64,000 bases of DNA from Kribbella sp. CA-293567 (lineage in GTDB: Bacteria > Actinomycetota > Actinomycetes > Propionibacteriales > Kribbellaceae), in NCBI RefSeq assembly GCF_027627575.1, contig NZ_CP114065.1, positions 2,170,001 to 2,234,000 of the forward strand. The letters run 5' to 3'. The notes below the pieces were generated by a model that was not told the origin of the DNA, made no database searches, and saw only the letters and a program-made list of their open reading frames with translations. A program made the translations under genes and the position numbers. The first letter of the stretch is position 1. Each line of letters begins with the position of its first letter. Of the stretch, positions 34,041 to 42,757 are shown one piece after another.

Positions 34041-34768
34041 TCCGACAGCTGTCCGACCTCACCGACGACGAGGTGATCGCGGCGTACCAGGTCGAGGATC
34101 GCTCCCGGCCGCACCTGCGCAGCAACTTCGTCTCCACCGTCGACGGTGCCGTGGAGATCGACGGCCAGTCGAAACTGATGTCGAGCCCGGCCGACCAGGA
34201 GGTCTTCGGCAAGCTGCGGATGCTGTCCGACGTCGTACTGGTCGGGGCCGGCACCGTGCGGGCCGAGGGCTACAACCCGTTGCGGCTGGGCGCCGAGCGC
34301 AGGACCTGGCGCCAGGCCCTCGGGCTGCCGGAGAACCCGACGCTGGCGATCGTCTCGTCGCGGCTGGAGCTCGACCCAGCCGATCCGGTGTTCGTCCGAG
34401 CGCCGGTCCGGCCGATCGTTCTCACTCACGAGGCCGCTCCGCGGGACCGCCGCGAAGCGCTCGGCGAGGTCGCCGACGTACTGGACTGCGGCGAGACGGA
34501 GATCGACCTCAAGGTTCTGATGGCGACGCTGGCGGAGCGCGGTCTGCCGCAGATCCTGTGCGAGGGCGGGCCTCGACTGCTCGGCGCCCTGACCGCGGCA
34601 GACCTGATCGACGAGATGTGTTTCTCGCTGGTGCCGCTGCTGGCCGGACCAGGCTCCGGGCGGATCACCGCCGGGTCCGGATCGAAGGTCGCGCGCAAAT
34701 TGCGCTTGAGCTCGGCACTGGCCGCCGCTGACGGAACGCTGCTGATGCGCTACCTCCGGAGTGCCTAA
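34037..34768 (+). CDS. RibD C-terminal-type pyrimidine/dihydrofolate reductase-family protein
   Basis: A 243-residue reductase with the RibD_C fold, lacking a deaminase domain. Blocks [37 protein letters not shown] and [16 protein letters not shown] bind NADPH and substrate. The full riboflavin reductase-deaminase (RibD) is encoded separately at 62922, so this is a paralogue. Rv2671 of M. tuberculosis, a similar stand-alone protein, has been reported to act as a dihydrofolate reductase. Coupling to folP2 (TTGA overlap) fits a folate-side role. It starts with TTG. Confidence 0.8.
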   Translation: MIRQLSDLTDDEVIAAYQVEDRSRPHLRSNFVSTVDGAVEIDGQSKLMSSPADQEVFGKLRMLSDVVLVGAGTVRAEGYNPLRLGAERRTWRQALGLPENPTLAIVSSRLELDPADPVFVRAPVRPIVLTHEAAPRDRREALGEVADVLDCGETEIDLKVLMATLAERGLPQILCEGGPRLLGALTAADLIDEMCFSLVPLLAGPGSGRITAGSGSKVARKLRLSSALAAADGTLLMRYLRSA

Positions 34769-35466
34769 TGGCCGTCGTCAGCGCAGCCGTCTGCCCGCAC
34801 CCGCCGCTCCTCATCCCCGAGGTCGCAGGCGGCGCCGCTGCCGAGTTGGACGACCTTCGAGCCGCCTGCCTGGCGGCAGTCGACCAGTTGGCGGAAGCCG
34901 ACTCGGTGGTGATCGTCGGCTCCGGACCGGCCACCGGCACCCGGTACGACGCCGCCGCGGGCGGCAGCTTCGGCCTGTACGGCGCCCATGGTGTTCGCGT
35001 GGGCACGGGTGATCCGGTGCTGCCGCTGTCACTGGCCGTCGGCGCGTGGCTCATCGCCCAAAGCAAGGCAGCCAACCTGCCGCGCTTCTCGATCACCGTC
35101 GCAGCCGACGAGACTCCGGCTGCCTGCCTCGACCTCGGTCGCCGACTGGCTCACGGCCCCGACCACATAGGGCTGCTGGTGATGGGGGACGGTTCCCCGC
35201 GACGCAGCGAGCACTCGCCGGTCCATCTGCACCCTCGCGCGGAGCTCTTCGACACCACCGTCGCCGCTGCGCTGGACCTGGGAGACACCGCTACTCTCGC
35301 TGCGCTCGACCCTGAGCTGGCGGCCGAGCTGCACGTTGCCGGCAGGGCGCCCTGGCAGGTACTTGCCGGTGCGACCAGCGTGGCGCGGCTGCGTGGGCAC
35401 CTCGGGTACCACGCTGCGCCGTACGGGGTGGGGTACTTCGTCGCCAGCTGGACGCTGGAGGGCTAG
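34768..35466 (+). CDS. LigB-like (class III extradiol dioxygenase-fold) protein
   Basis: A 232-residue protein resembling the class III extradiol dioxygenase subunit B fold. Blocks are AAVCPHPPLLIPEV near the N-terminus and LLVMGDGSPRRSEHSP with HLHPRAELFD later, giving several conserved histidines. Related actinobacterial proteins (Rv2728c type) have no proven function. The ATG shares one base with the stop of the preceding reductase (TAATG), completing a three-gene coupled operon. It converges on the next gene with a three-base gap. Confidence 0.72.
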   Translation: MAVVSAAVCPHPPLLIPEVAGGAAAELDDLRAACLAAVDQLAEADSVVIVGSGPATGTRYDAAAGGSFGLYGAHGVRVGTGDPVLPLSLAVGAWLIAQSKAANLPRFSITVAADETPAACLDLGRRLAHGPDHIGLLVMGDGSPRRSEHSPVHLHPRAELFDTTVAAALDLGDTATLAALDPELAAELHVAGRAPWQVLAGATSVARLRGHLGYHAAPYGVGYFVASWTLEG

Positions 35467-35469
35467 GGC

Positions 35470-36120
35470 TCAGCTGACGACGCGTACGTCCGGCCAACGG
35501 GTCGCGGTGGCAGCGAGATCGGCGTGACCTGCCTCGGTCAGTTGGTTGGTGAGCTCGACCCGGGCTGCCTTGACGGCATCAGCTGCCTCCTCGGCGGTCG
35601 GGTACGGCCCGGACCAATTGCTGATCGCGTCCCCCGCGAACCACTCGCCGGCCTGTGACTGCTTCACGTGAGCCGCTGCAAGACGGTCGGCCGGGAAGGC
35701 GTCGCCGCGCTCGGCCGTGAGCTGAAGCACCGCGTCGACGGTGACCACGGCCGCGGTCAGGTCGGTCAGCGGACGGAGGTACACGGCGTCGGTGAGTACG
35801 AACTCGTACCCCTCCGGTGCCCGTTCCTTCAACCAGGCAAGGGCTTCCTGCGCGGTCTCCGCCAGCAGGGCGGCGTTGTCCGGGTCCTGGAGGGCGTGGA
35901 CTCCGCACAGCCTCGTGTGGGTGGAACGCAGCTCGTTCTGCCAGAGGCGGACCTGGAGCTCCTCGCGGCCCGACAGCCGCCGGCCGAGAATCCGCGCCAG
36001 CCCGATCACGTCGAAGTTGAGCTCGTCCGGAGTCCGTTTCCGGCCCGGCTCGAAGGGCTCACCCGGCCTCGTGCCGCGCGTCGTCCACGGACCCACGTGC
36101 CACCGCTCCAGCACCGCCAT
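35470..36120 (-). CDS. Unrecognised actinobacterial protein, possible nucleotide- or ligand-binding role unknown
   Basis: A 216-residue protein of mixed alpha/beta composition with no domain I recognise. It has a basic N-terminal segment (GRKRTPDELNFD), a LGRRLSGREELQVRLWQNEL stretch and a C-terminal region rich in Ala helices. No signal peptide or membrane helix. The ATG lies in a 115-base region shared with the FhuF-like gene on the other strand. It is well behaved in codon use, which supports coding status. Function unknown. Confidence 0.65.
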   Translation of the reverse strand: MAVLERWHVGPWTTRGTRPGEPFEPGRKRTPDELNFDVIGLARILGRRLSGREELQVRLWQNELRSTHTRLCGVHALQDPDNAALLAETAQEALAWLKERAPEGYEFVLTDAVYLRPLTDLTAAVVTVDAVLQLTAERGDAFPADRLAAAHVKQSQAGEWFAGDAISNWSGPYPTAEEAADAVKAARVELTNQLTEAGHADLAATATRWPDVRVVS

Positions 36121-36235
36121 GCTCCGACCCTACGCTTCCGCACTGCACAACTTCGGATCGGGTTTTCGGCTTGCAGACAACGGTTGCCGAGGTCGGGGCA
36201 GCGCCGGTGGCCGACCCGGACCGTAGGGTGGCTGT

Positions 36236-36922
36236 ATGACCTACACCGCGAGACGCCTCGCGGGCATGCTGGACGGCGAGGTGTCCTGGCTGTCCGTCCG
36301 TACTGCGTCCGCGGTGCCGGGCCCCGACTGGATCTCGTGCGCCGACGTGATCCGGGAGCAGCAGGCCGGCGGCGATCCGACGTACGGGTGGCGTCGGGCG
36401 CTGCTGGACGACTACGCCCGCGAGTACGCGATCGATCCGCCGCAGCAGGTAGCGGCGATGTTCGTGCTCATGTGGTACGTCTCAGTGCCGACTGTGGTGG
36501 CTGGACTCGCCACTGCGCTCACAGGTCTCTCGCCGGACGTATCAGCCGAGTCGCTGGCCTTTCGCAAGCACCCGACCGCGCACTATCCGATCGAGGTCGC
36601 CCTGCTGTCAGACCGGCTGGTCCCGATGGCTGAGGCGGCGCAGCAGGTCAATGAGCACACCAAGGCCTTCACCGACAGCTACAGCCCCGGTGTGAAGCTC
36701 AGCTCCCGTCAGAAGCGTGGCGCAGTCGATGACGAGCTCCGCGGCGCGCTCCTGGTCCCGGAAGAAGCAGTGCAGGCCGCCGAGGCCGCAGAGGCCTTCC
36801 AGATCGACCTGGCGCAGGAGATCCGCACCTCTTGCTGCTTCCTCTACGCGCTTCCCAACGTGAACGCTTGCAGCACCTGTCCGCGAGTCCGCACTAGTAC
36901 GGTGCAACACCGTGTCCCTTGA
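36236..36922 (+). CDS. FhuF-like (2Fe-2S) siderophore-iron reductase family protein
   Basis: A 228-residue protein whose C-terminus carries SCCFLYALPNVNACSTCP, the CC-x10-C-x2-C motif that binds the [2Fe-2S] cluster of FhuF-type ferric reductases. The N-terminal two-thirds is helical with a DDYAREYAIDPPQQVAAMFV segment. No siderophore genes are nearby. The frame after the cluster (RTSTVQHRVP) is short and may be unstructured. Single gene unit. Confidence 0.75.
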   Translation: MTYTARRLAGMLDGEVSWLSVRTASAVPGPDWISCADVIREQQAGGDPTYGWRRALLDDYAREYAIDPPQQVAAMFVLMWYVSVPTVVAGLATALTGLSPDVSAESLAFRKHPTAHYPIEVALLSDRLVPMAEAAQQVNEHTKAFTDSYSPGVKLSSRQKRGAVDDELRGALLVPEEAVQAAEAAEAFQIDLAQEIRTSCCFLYALPNVNACSTCPRVRTSTVQHRVP

Positions 36923-36974
36923 GAAGCCGCTGATAACCAGGCAGCTGGAGTTCGGTGCCGCCGGCATCTGACCG

Positions 36975-38051
36975 TCAGAGCCGGAAGGCCTCCGGCGCCG
37001 AGCCCGAACCGGTCACCAGCTCGGTCAGGTACCGGGCGATCAGCGGCACGAACTTGAACCCCTCCCCGTGGAACCCCGCCGCGACATTGATCGGCCCGCG
37101 CCGGTCGACGACGAAATCCCCTCGCGAGGTGTTGTCGTACAGGCAGCTGATCGCCTCGGACCGGGTCACGTCCAGCCCTGGGAACCACTCCCGGACGTAC
37201 GCGATCAACGCCGCGTCCCGCGTGGGCTCCACCAGGAAGTCCCGCTGGTCGAGGGCGACTACCGGCCCGGTTCCGTGCAGCCCGACCTTGACCCCACGCC
37301 CTTCCTCGAACACCCCGTACGCCGGAGTGCCTGTCCGCCGATCCACGAACACCGGCCACTGCGCCGACCCGTCCAGCGGCGCGAAGAATCGCGGCTGCTC
37401 CTGGGACGCCGTGATGGCGAGCACGTCGACGGCACCAGCCAGTACCTGAGCAGTCCACGGCCCAGCCGTCACCACCAACTGCCCAGCCCGTACTGCGCCC
37501 GCCGCCGTCTCCACCTCAACACCACCCCCGGCAACCCGTACTCCGGTCGCCGCACACCCCGTGCGGAACTCCACCCGCAACGCCCGAGCCGACGCCCGGA
37601 TAGCCGTCAGTGCCTGCTCCGCCAGCGCCCGGCCGGACCGGGGTTGGTGCAGCACCTTCGACTCGAACCGCATCCCCGGCCAACGTTCCATCGCCGCTTC
37701 CGGCTCCAGTACGTCGTACTGCACGCCGTGCCGGGCCAGTAGCGCCGCGGCCTCCGTCACCTGTCGCTCGGCCAGACCGTGGTCGACACCACCGACCAGA
37801 TCCAGCATCTGTACGCCGGTCTCGTCCTCGAGTTCCGACCACAGCACCTGTGCTCGGGCGGCCCGAAGCAGCTCGGCCTCGTTGTCGATCGCCAACCGGA
37901 AGAGCCTGGTGCCGCCGTGCGACCCACCTCTGTCGTGGCCGAGCTCGTACTGCTCCAGCACCAGCACCTCACGGCCTGCCGCGGCCAGCGCGCGGGCCGC
38001 GGCGGACCCCATGGCGCCGGCTCCGATCACGACGACGTCATAGGTCTCCAT
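36975..38051 (-). CDS. solA: Sarcosine oxidase / N-methyltryptophan oxidase-like flavoprotein
   Basis: A 358-residue DAO-family flavoenzyme. The FAD motif is VVIGAGAMGSAAARAL at the N-terminus, followed by GGSHGGTRLFRLA. A cysteine at residue 303 in the block ISCLYDNTSRGDF corresponds to the covalent FAD link of monomeric sarcosine oxidase. The GEGFKFVPLIARYL end is typical. It would oxidise N-methyl amino acids with formation of hydrogen peroxide; the exact amine is unknown. It stands alone, 52 bases downstream of the convergent FhuF-like gene. Confidence 0.85.
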   Translation of the reverse strand: METYDVVVIGAGAMGSAAARALAAAGREVLVLEQYELGHDRGGSHGGTRLFRLAIDNEAELLRAARAQVLWSELEDETGVQMLDLVGGVDHGLAERQVTEAAALLARHGVQYDVLEPEAAMERWPGMRFESKVLHQPRSGRALAEQALTAIRASARALRVEFRTGCAATGVRVAGGGVEVETAAGAVRAGQLVVTAGPWTAQVLAGAVDVLAITASQEQPRFFAPLDGSAQWPVFVDRRTGTPAYGVFEEGRGVKVGLHGTGPVVALDQRDFLVEPTRDAALIAYVREWFPGLDVTRSEAISCLYDNTSRGDFVVDRRGPINVAAGFHGEGFKFVPLIARYLTELVTGSGSAPEAFRL

Positions 38052-38341
38052 GCACCCTTCCTACCGTCCTTCGCCCGTCTCTGGCGTCCCTGCTCGGGTG
38101 ATGGACCGGGTTCGCTCGTAGCGCAATAGCCGCAGCCGAACGCCCATCGGCGCGAGAAGCCCGAGTGAAGCGCTACAAAAGGGATTCGGGCTTGTGCGGC
38201 CGATATTGTCGGTGGCCGCGGGCACCATGTCGATCATGAACACGACACAGTTCTGGACGGTCCTGCCCCCGGCCTCGACGTCACTGAGGGGTAACCCACT
38301 ATCGGTTGTCCGCGCCCAGGGTCGCGGTTAGGTTCGCTGAC

Positions 38342-39622
38342 GTGACCGCGTCCGGCGAGTTCCCGGCGACGACTCCGATCGGCTCCCGCGTGGAAGCCGA
38401 GGGGTATGTCGCGATGATCTGTTTCAAGCACGGTCCTCCACTGCTGCACGGTGTCGAGCTGGAGTGGACCGTGCACCACGCGGACGATCCGCACCGGCCG
38501 CTCGACGCCGGCCAGCTCAGCAAAGCCCTGGGCGCGCACGCGCCCGCGACCCTGGTCCAGGACAGCCCTCAGTTGCCACTCGGCCGGGGTTCTCTGGTCA
38601 CCGTCGAGCCAGGTGGCCAGGTGGAGATCTCCGGTGCCGCCTCGGCGTCGATTCCCCGGCTGATCGACGACACGAGGGCCGACGCGGCGGAGCTCACGGC
38701 TCTCCTTGCCGCTCAGCACCTCAGACCTGGCGCCCACGGACTCGACGCCTTCCGGCCGCCCCACCGCATCCTGACGGTCCCTCGCTACGCCGCCATGCAT
38801 CGCGCGCTGACCCAACTCGGCTCCCATGGCCCGCGGATGATGTGCAGCACGGCCGGCCTGCAGGTCTGCCTGGACGCGGGCGAAGCGGACCGGACCGCCC
38901 TGCGCTGGCGAGCTCTGCACGACCTGGGCCCGGCTCTGGTCGCGCTGTTCGCCAACTCGCGACACCGCGAAGGGGCCGACACCGGCTGGGCCTCAGCTCG
39001 GACGGAGGCCACCTTCGGCACCTGCGCTCCGTTCACCGAGCCGCCATCGCTCGACGGTGACCCGGCCGAGGCCTGGGCCCGTACCGCGATGGAGGCACCT
39101 GTCCTCTGCCTGCGGAGAGGGGAAAGCTGGGACGCACCCCCAGGCCTCACCTTCGGTGCCTGGGCGGACGGCGCTCTGGACGGTACCGGGCTGGCCGCCG
39201 CAACCGGGGAGGCGCCGGGCGAAAGGGGTTTCTTGGCCGACAGACCGACGTACGGGGATCTGGAGTACCACCTGTCGACACTGTTCCCGCCCGTCCGGCC
39301 GCGGGGATACCTGGAGGTGCGCTACCTCGACGCGCAGGAGGGCGACGGCTGGATCGCGCCGACCCTGCTGTTGTCGACCTTGATGTCCGACCCGGCGATC
39401 ACCGATCAGGCACTGGCTGCTGCCGCGCCTGCTGCCGGGCGCTGGATCCCCGCGGCCCGGGAGGGGCTGGACGACAAGCCCACCCTGCAGGCCGCCCGCG
39501 AGCTGGTCCAGCTCGCCGCCACTCACCTGAGCCGCACCGGGGTCGATCAAGACCTGATCACCACGGTCAGCGACCAGCTGCACTGCATCGTCGACGACAC
39601 CCAGAGAAGGCGAGCATCATGA
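38342..39622 (+). CDS. egtA: Ergothioneine pathway glutamate-cysteine ligase EgtA
   Basis: A 426-residue GCS2-type ligase that makes gamma-glutamylcysteine. It has GVELEWTVHH (the glutamate/metal site), PGGQVEISGAA, MMCSTAGLQVCLDAG and YLEVRYLDAQEGDGW, as in EgtA of mycobacteria and streptomycetes. Start: GTG at 38342 is used; AGG lies about ten bases ahead. A TTG 36 bases earlier would add residues with no homology feel. It is the first gene of egtABCD. egtB starts inside its stop codon (ATGA). Confidence 0.9.
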   Translation: MTASGEFPATTPIGSRVEAEGYVAMICFKHGPPLLHGVELEWTVHHADDPHRPLDAGQLSKALGAHAPATLVQDSPQLPLGRGSLVTVEPGGQVEISGAASASIPRLIDDTRADAAELTALLAAQHLRPGAHGLDAFRPPHRILTVPRYAAMHRALTQLGSHGPRMMCSTAGLQVCLDAGEADRTALRWRALHDLGPALVALFANSRHREGADTGWASARTEATFGTCAPFTEPPSLDGDPAEAWARTAMEAPVLCLRRGESWDAPPGLTFGAWADGALDGTGLAAATGEAPGERGFLADRPTYGDLEYHLSTLFPPVRPRGYLEVRYLDAQEGDGWIAPTLLLSTLMSDPAITDQALAAAAPAAGRWIPAAREGLDDKPTLQAARELVQLAATHLSRTGVDQDLITTVSDQLHCIVDDTQRRRAS

Positions 39623-40953
39623 ACCACCAGTTGTCAGACCTGACCGCCGAGGAACTGCGTTCGTTCGTCGCCGAGCAACTGACCCGCTCGCGGGACCGGA
39701 CCGTCCAGCTGACCGACTCGGTCGACACCGACGACCTGGTCCGGCAGCACTCCAAGCTGATGTCACCGCTGGTCTGGGACTACGCCCACATCGGCAACCA
39801 GGAAGAGCTCTGGCTGGTCCGCGACGTGGGCGGTCGCGAGCCGGTCCGGCAGGACATCGACGAGCTGTACGACGCGTTCATGCACGCCCGCGCCGACCGT
39901 CCGGCACTGCCGCTGCTCACCCCGGCCGAGACCCGGCAGTACGTCGTGGAGGTCCGCGACAAGGTCCTGGACGTCCTCGACCACGTCAAGTTCGGCGGTG
40001 ATCGCGAGCTGGTGGAGAACGCGTTCGCCTTCGGGATGGTCGTCCAGCACGAGCAGCAGCACGACGAGACGATGCTCGCCACGCATCAGCTGCGGACCGG
40101 TGCTCCGGTGCTGGACGCGCCGGCGGCACCGTCCGGCCGCCGGCTCGCGACGCCCGAGGTGCTGGTGCCGGGTGGGACGTTCGAGATGGGCACGTCGATC
40201 GAGCCGTGGGCGCTCGACAACGAGCGGCCTGCCCACCCGGTGCACGTCGCGCCGTACGTGATCGACACGGCGCCGGTGAGCAACGGCGACTACCTCAAGT
40301 TCGTCACCGGCGGTGGCTATGGCGACCCGCGGTGGTGGTCGGAGGCCGGCTGGGCTCACGTGCAGAAGGCTTCGCTGGTCGCGCCGCGGTTCTGGGAACT
40401 CGAGGACGGCAACTGGCTGCGGGTCAGGTTCGGTCATCGGGAGCTGTTGCCGTTGGACGAGCCGGTGATGCACGTCTGCTTCTACGAGGCCGAGGCCTAT
40501 GCGAAATGGGCCGGCAAGCGGCTGCCGACGGAGGAGGAGTGGGAGTTCGCTGCCCGGTTCGACCCGGCGACCGGCCGCACCCGCCGCTTTCCCTGGGGCG
40601 ACGACAGCCCGGGCCCGCAGCACGCGAACCTCGGCCAACGGCACCTCCGCCCGGCACCGGTCGGGGCGTACCCGGCAGGTGCGTCACCGCTCGGCGTCGA
40701 GCAGCTGATCGGTGACATCTGGGAGTGGACCAGCAGCGACTTCACGCCGTACCCGGGCTTCCGCGCGTTCCCGTACGACGAGTACTCGCTGGTCTTCTTC
40801 AGCAGCGACTACAAGATGCTGCGCGGCGGCTCGTTCGGCACCGACGAGGTGGTTGCCCGCAGCACCTTCCGCAACTGGGACCACCCGATCCGCCGGCAGA
40901 TCTTCGCCGGCTTCCGCTGCGCCCGCGACCCCCGTCCGGAGGAACTGGCCTGA
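39619..40953 (+). CDS. egtB: Ergothioneine sulfoxide synthase EgtB
   Basis: A 444-residue non-heme iron enzyme. The N-terminal DinB-like domain supplies iron ligands His57 (WDYAHIGNQEE) and the HX3HXE motif HEQQHDE (His144 and His148). The C-terminal half is an FGE-sulfatase-like fold with VPGGTFEMGT, EWEFAARFD, WEWTSSDFTPYPGF and GGSFGTDEVVARSTFRNWD. It couples hercynine and gamma-glutamylcysteine using oxygen. One-base overlap with egtC (TGATG). Confidence 0.95.
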   Translation: MNHQLSDLTAEELRSFVAEQLTRSRDRTVQLTDSVDTDDLVRQHSKLMSPLVWDYAHIGNQEELWLVRDVGGREPVRQDIDELYDAFMHARADRPALPLLTPAETRQYVVEVRDKVLDVLDHVKFGGDRELVENAFAFGMVVQHEQQHDETMLATHQLRTGAPVLDAPAAPSGRRLATPEVLVPGGTFEMGTSIEPWALDNERPAHPVHVAPYVIDTAPVSNGDYLKFVTGGGYGDPRWWSEAGWAHVQKASLVAPRFWELEDGNWLRVRFGHRELLPLDEPVMHVCFYEAEAYAKWAGKRLPTEEEWEFAARFDPATGRTRRFPWGDDSPGPQHANLGQRHLRPAPVGAYPAGASPLGVEQLIGDIWEWTSSDFTPYPGFRAFPYDEYSLVFFSSDYKMLRGGSFGTDEVVARSTFRNWDHPIRRQIFAGFRCARDPRPEELA

Positions 40954-41702
40954 TGTGCCGGCACCTGGCCTACCTCGGGCCGCCGGTCACCCTCGCATCG
41001 CTGGTCCTGGAACCGCCGCACTCGCTGTACCGCCAGAGCTGGGCTCCGGCGGACATGCGCGGCGGCGGCTCGGTCAACGCCGACGGCTTCGGCATCGGCT
41101 GGTACGCCGGCGGCGCGCCCGTCCGCTATCGCCGGAGCGTGCCGATCTGGGCCGACCGGTCGCTGCCCGGCCTCGCTTCGTCGATCAGCTCGGGTGCGGT
41201 ACTCGCCGCCGTACGGAACGGGACGGTCGGCGCGCCCCTGATCGAGACCGCTATCGCGCCGTTCACCAAGGGGAAGTGGCTGTTCAGCCACAACGGTTTG
41301 ATCAGCGGCTGGCCGGGTTCGATCTCCAAGCTGGCCGAGTCGTTGCCCGTCGGCGAGCTGCTGACTCTCGACGCGCCGATGGACTCCGCCCTGCTGTGGG
41401 CTCTGGTCCAGGATCGCCTGCACCTCGGCGCACCCGAGGCGGTCGCTTCGGTGGTGCGCGACGTCGCCGCCGCCGCGCCGGCTTCCCGGCTCAACCTCCT
41501 GCTGACCGACGGCGAGCAGCTCGTCGCCACCACCTGGACCCACTCGCTCTGGACCCGCCGAACCACCGGTTCCGTCGCGGTCAGCTCCGAGCCCTGGACC
41601 ACCGACGGCTGGGAACGGGTCCCCGACTTTTCATTGCTAACAGCAACCAAGAACACGCTAGCCGTCACCCCCTTACCGGAAGGACGACAGTGTCAGCACT
41701 GA
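40953..41702 (+). CDS. egtC: Ergothioneine amidohydrolase EgtC
   Basis: A 249-residue class II glutamine-amidotransferase-like (Ntn) hydrolase. The nucleophile is Cys2 in MCRHLAYLG. NADGFGIGWYAGG, FSHNGLISGW and SEPWTTDGWERVPD follow the EgtC pattern. It removes glutamate from gamma-glutamyl-hercynylcysteine sulfoxide. The ATG overlaps the egtB stop by one base, and its 3' end overlaps egtD by 13 bases. Confidence 0.94.
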   Translation: MCRHLAYLGPPVTLASLVLEPPHSLYRQSWAPADMRGGGSVNADGFGIGWYAGGAPVRYRRSVPIWADRSLPGLASSISSGAVLAAVRNGTVGAPLIETAIAPFTKGKWLFSHNGLISGWPGSISKLAESLPVGELLTLDAPMDSALLWALVQDRLHLGAPEAVASVVRDVAAAAPASRLNLLLTDGEQLVATTWTHSLWTRRTTGSVAVSSEPWTTDGWERVPDFSLLTATKNTLAVTPLPEGRQCQH

Positions 41703-42691
41703 CCCCACCCCACCACCCCGGTCAGGGGACCTCGATCGACATCCACCTGACCCCGGACCATGCCTCCCGCGCGCTGCGCAAGGACGTCCGGGCCGGTCTG
41801 ACGGCCGAGCCGAAGTGGCTCGCGCCGAAATGGTTCTACGACGCCCGCGGCAGCGAGCTGTTCGAGCAGATCACCCGGCTGCCGGAGTACTACCCGACCC
41901 GTGCGGAGCGGGAGATCCTCGACGCGCGCAAGGCGGAGATCGCCCGGCTGACCGGCGCCCACACCCTGGTCGAGCTCGGTTCGGGATCGTCGGAGAAGAC
42001 CCGGTTGCTGCTCGACGGCCTGCGTGACCACGGCACCCTGACCACCTTCGTCCCGCTGGACGTGTCGGAGACGGCGCTGCGTGAGGCGGCCGCGGCGATC
42101 ACCACCGACTATCCCGGCCTCACCGTGCACGGGGTGGTCGGCGACTTCACCGAGGCCCTCGACAAACTCCCCGGCCAGGCGCCGCGAGTGGTGGCGTTCC
42201 TCGGCGGCACCATCGGAAATCTGCTGCCGGAGGAACGCGCCGACTTCTACCGCTCCGTCCGCGACGTGCTGGAGCCGGGCGAGTGGCTGCTGCTCGGGAC
42301 CGATCTGGTGAAGGACCCGGCCACCCTCGTCGCGGCGTACGACGACAGCGCGGGCGTCACCGCCGAGTTCAACCGCAACGTCCTGCGAGTGCTGAACCGC
42401 CAGCTCGGCGCGGACTTCGACGTCGAGGCGTTCAGCCACCGGGCCATCTGGGACCCGGAGAACGAGTGGATCGAGATGCACCTGCGCGCCGACCGGGCGA
42501 TGCGGGTGCTGATCCCCGAGATCCGGCTGGAGGTCGACTTCGCCGAAGGGGAGGAGCTCAGCACCGAGATCTCGGCCAAGTTCCGTCGCGACGGGGTCGA
42601 GGCCGAGCTGGACAAGGCCGGCTTCGGCTGCGGCGCCTGGTGGACCGATTCCGGGTCGCGCTTCGCGCTGTCTGTCTGGCAAGCGGCCTGA
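41690..42691 (+). CDS. egtD: Histidine trimethyltransferase EgtD
   Basis: A 333-residue SAM-dependent methyltransferase that makes hercynine from histidine. The SAM site is ELGSGSSEKT (about residue 89). LAPKWFYDARGSELFEQIT, FLGGTIGNLLPEERADF and FNRNVLRVLNRQLGADFD are diagnostic of EgtD. The GTG start has GGAAGG six bases ahead. It closes the ergothioneine operon; the PLP lyase EgtE is not encoded nearby. A perfect 34-bp terminator hairpin follows. Confidence 0.95.
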   Translation: MSALTPPHHPGQGTSIDIHLTPDHASRALRKDVRAGLTAEPKWLAPKWFYDARGSELFEQITRLPEYYPTRAEREILDARKAEIARLTGAHTLVELGSGSSEKTRLLLDGLRDHGTLTTFVPLDVSETALREAAAAITTDYPGLTVHGVVGDFTEALDKLPGQAPRVVAFLGGTIGNLLPEERADFYRSVRDVLEPGEWLLLGTDLVKDPATLVAAYDDSAGVTAEFNRNVLRVLNRQLGADFDVEAFSHRAIWDPENEWIEMHLRADRAMRVLIPEIRLEVDFAEGEELSTEISAKFRRDGVEAELDKAGFGCGAWWTDSGSRFALSVWQAA

Positions 42692-42708
42692 CCCGACCTG
42701 ACACCGAA

Positions 42709-42742
42709 GACCCGGCAGGAAGGTGCACCTTCCTGCCGGGTC
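42709..42742. terminator. Bidirectional hairpin terminator
   Basis: A perfect 34-bp palindrome (17-bp arms starting GACCCGGCAGGAAGGTG) between egtD and the convergent transporter gene. Confidence 0.85.
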
Positions 42743-42757
42743 CCCGGATTCCATCGG

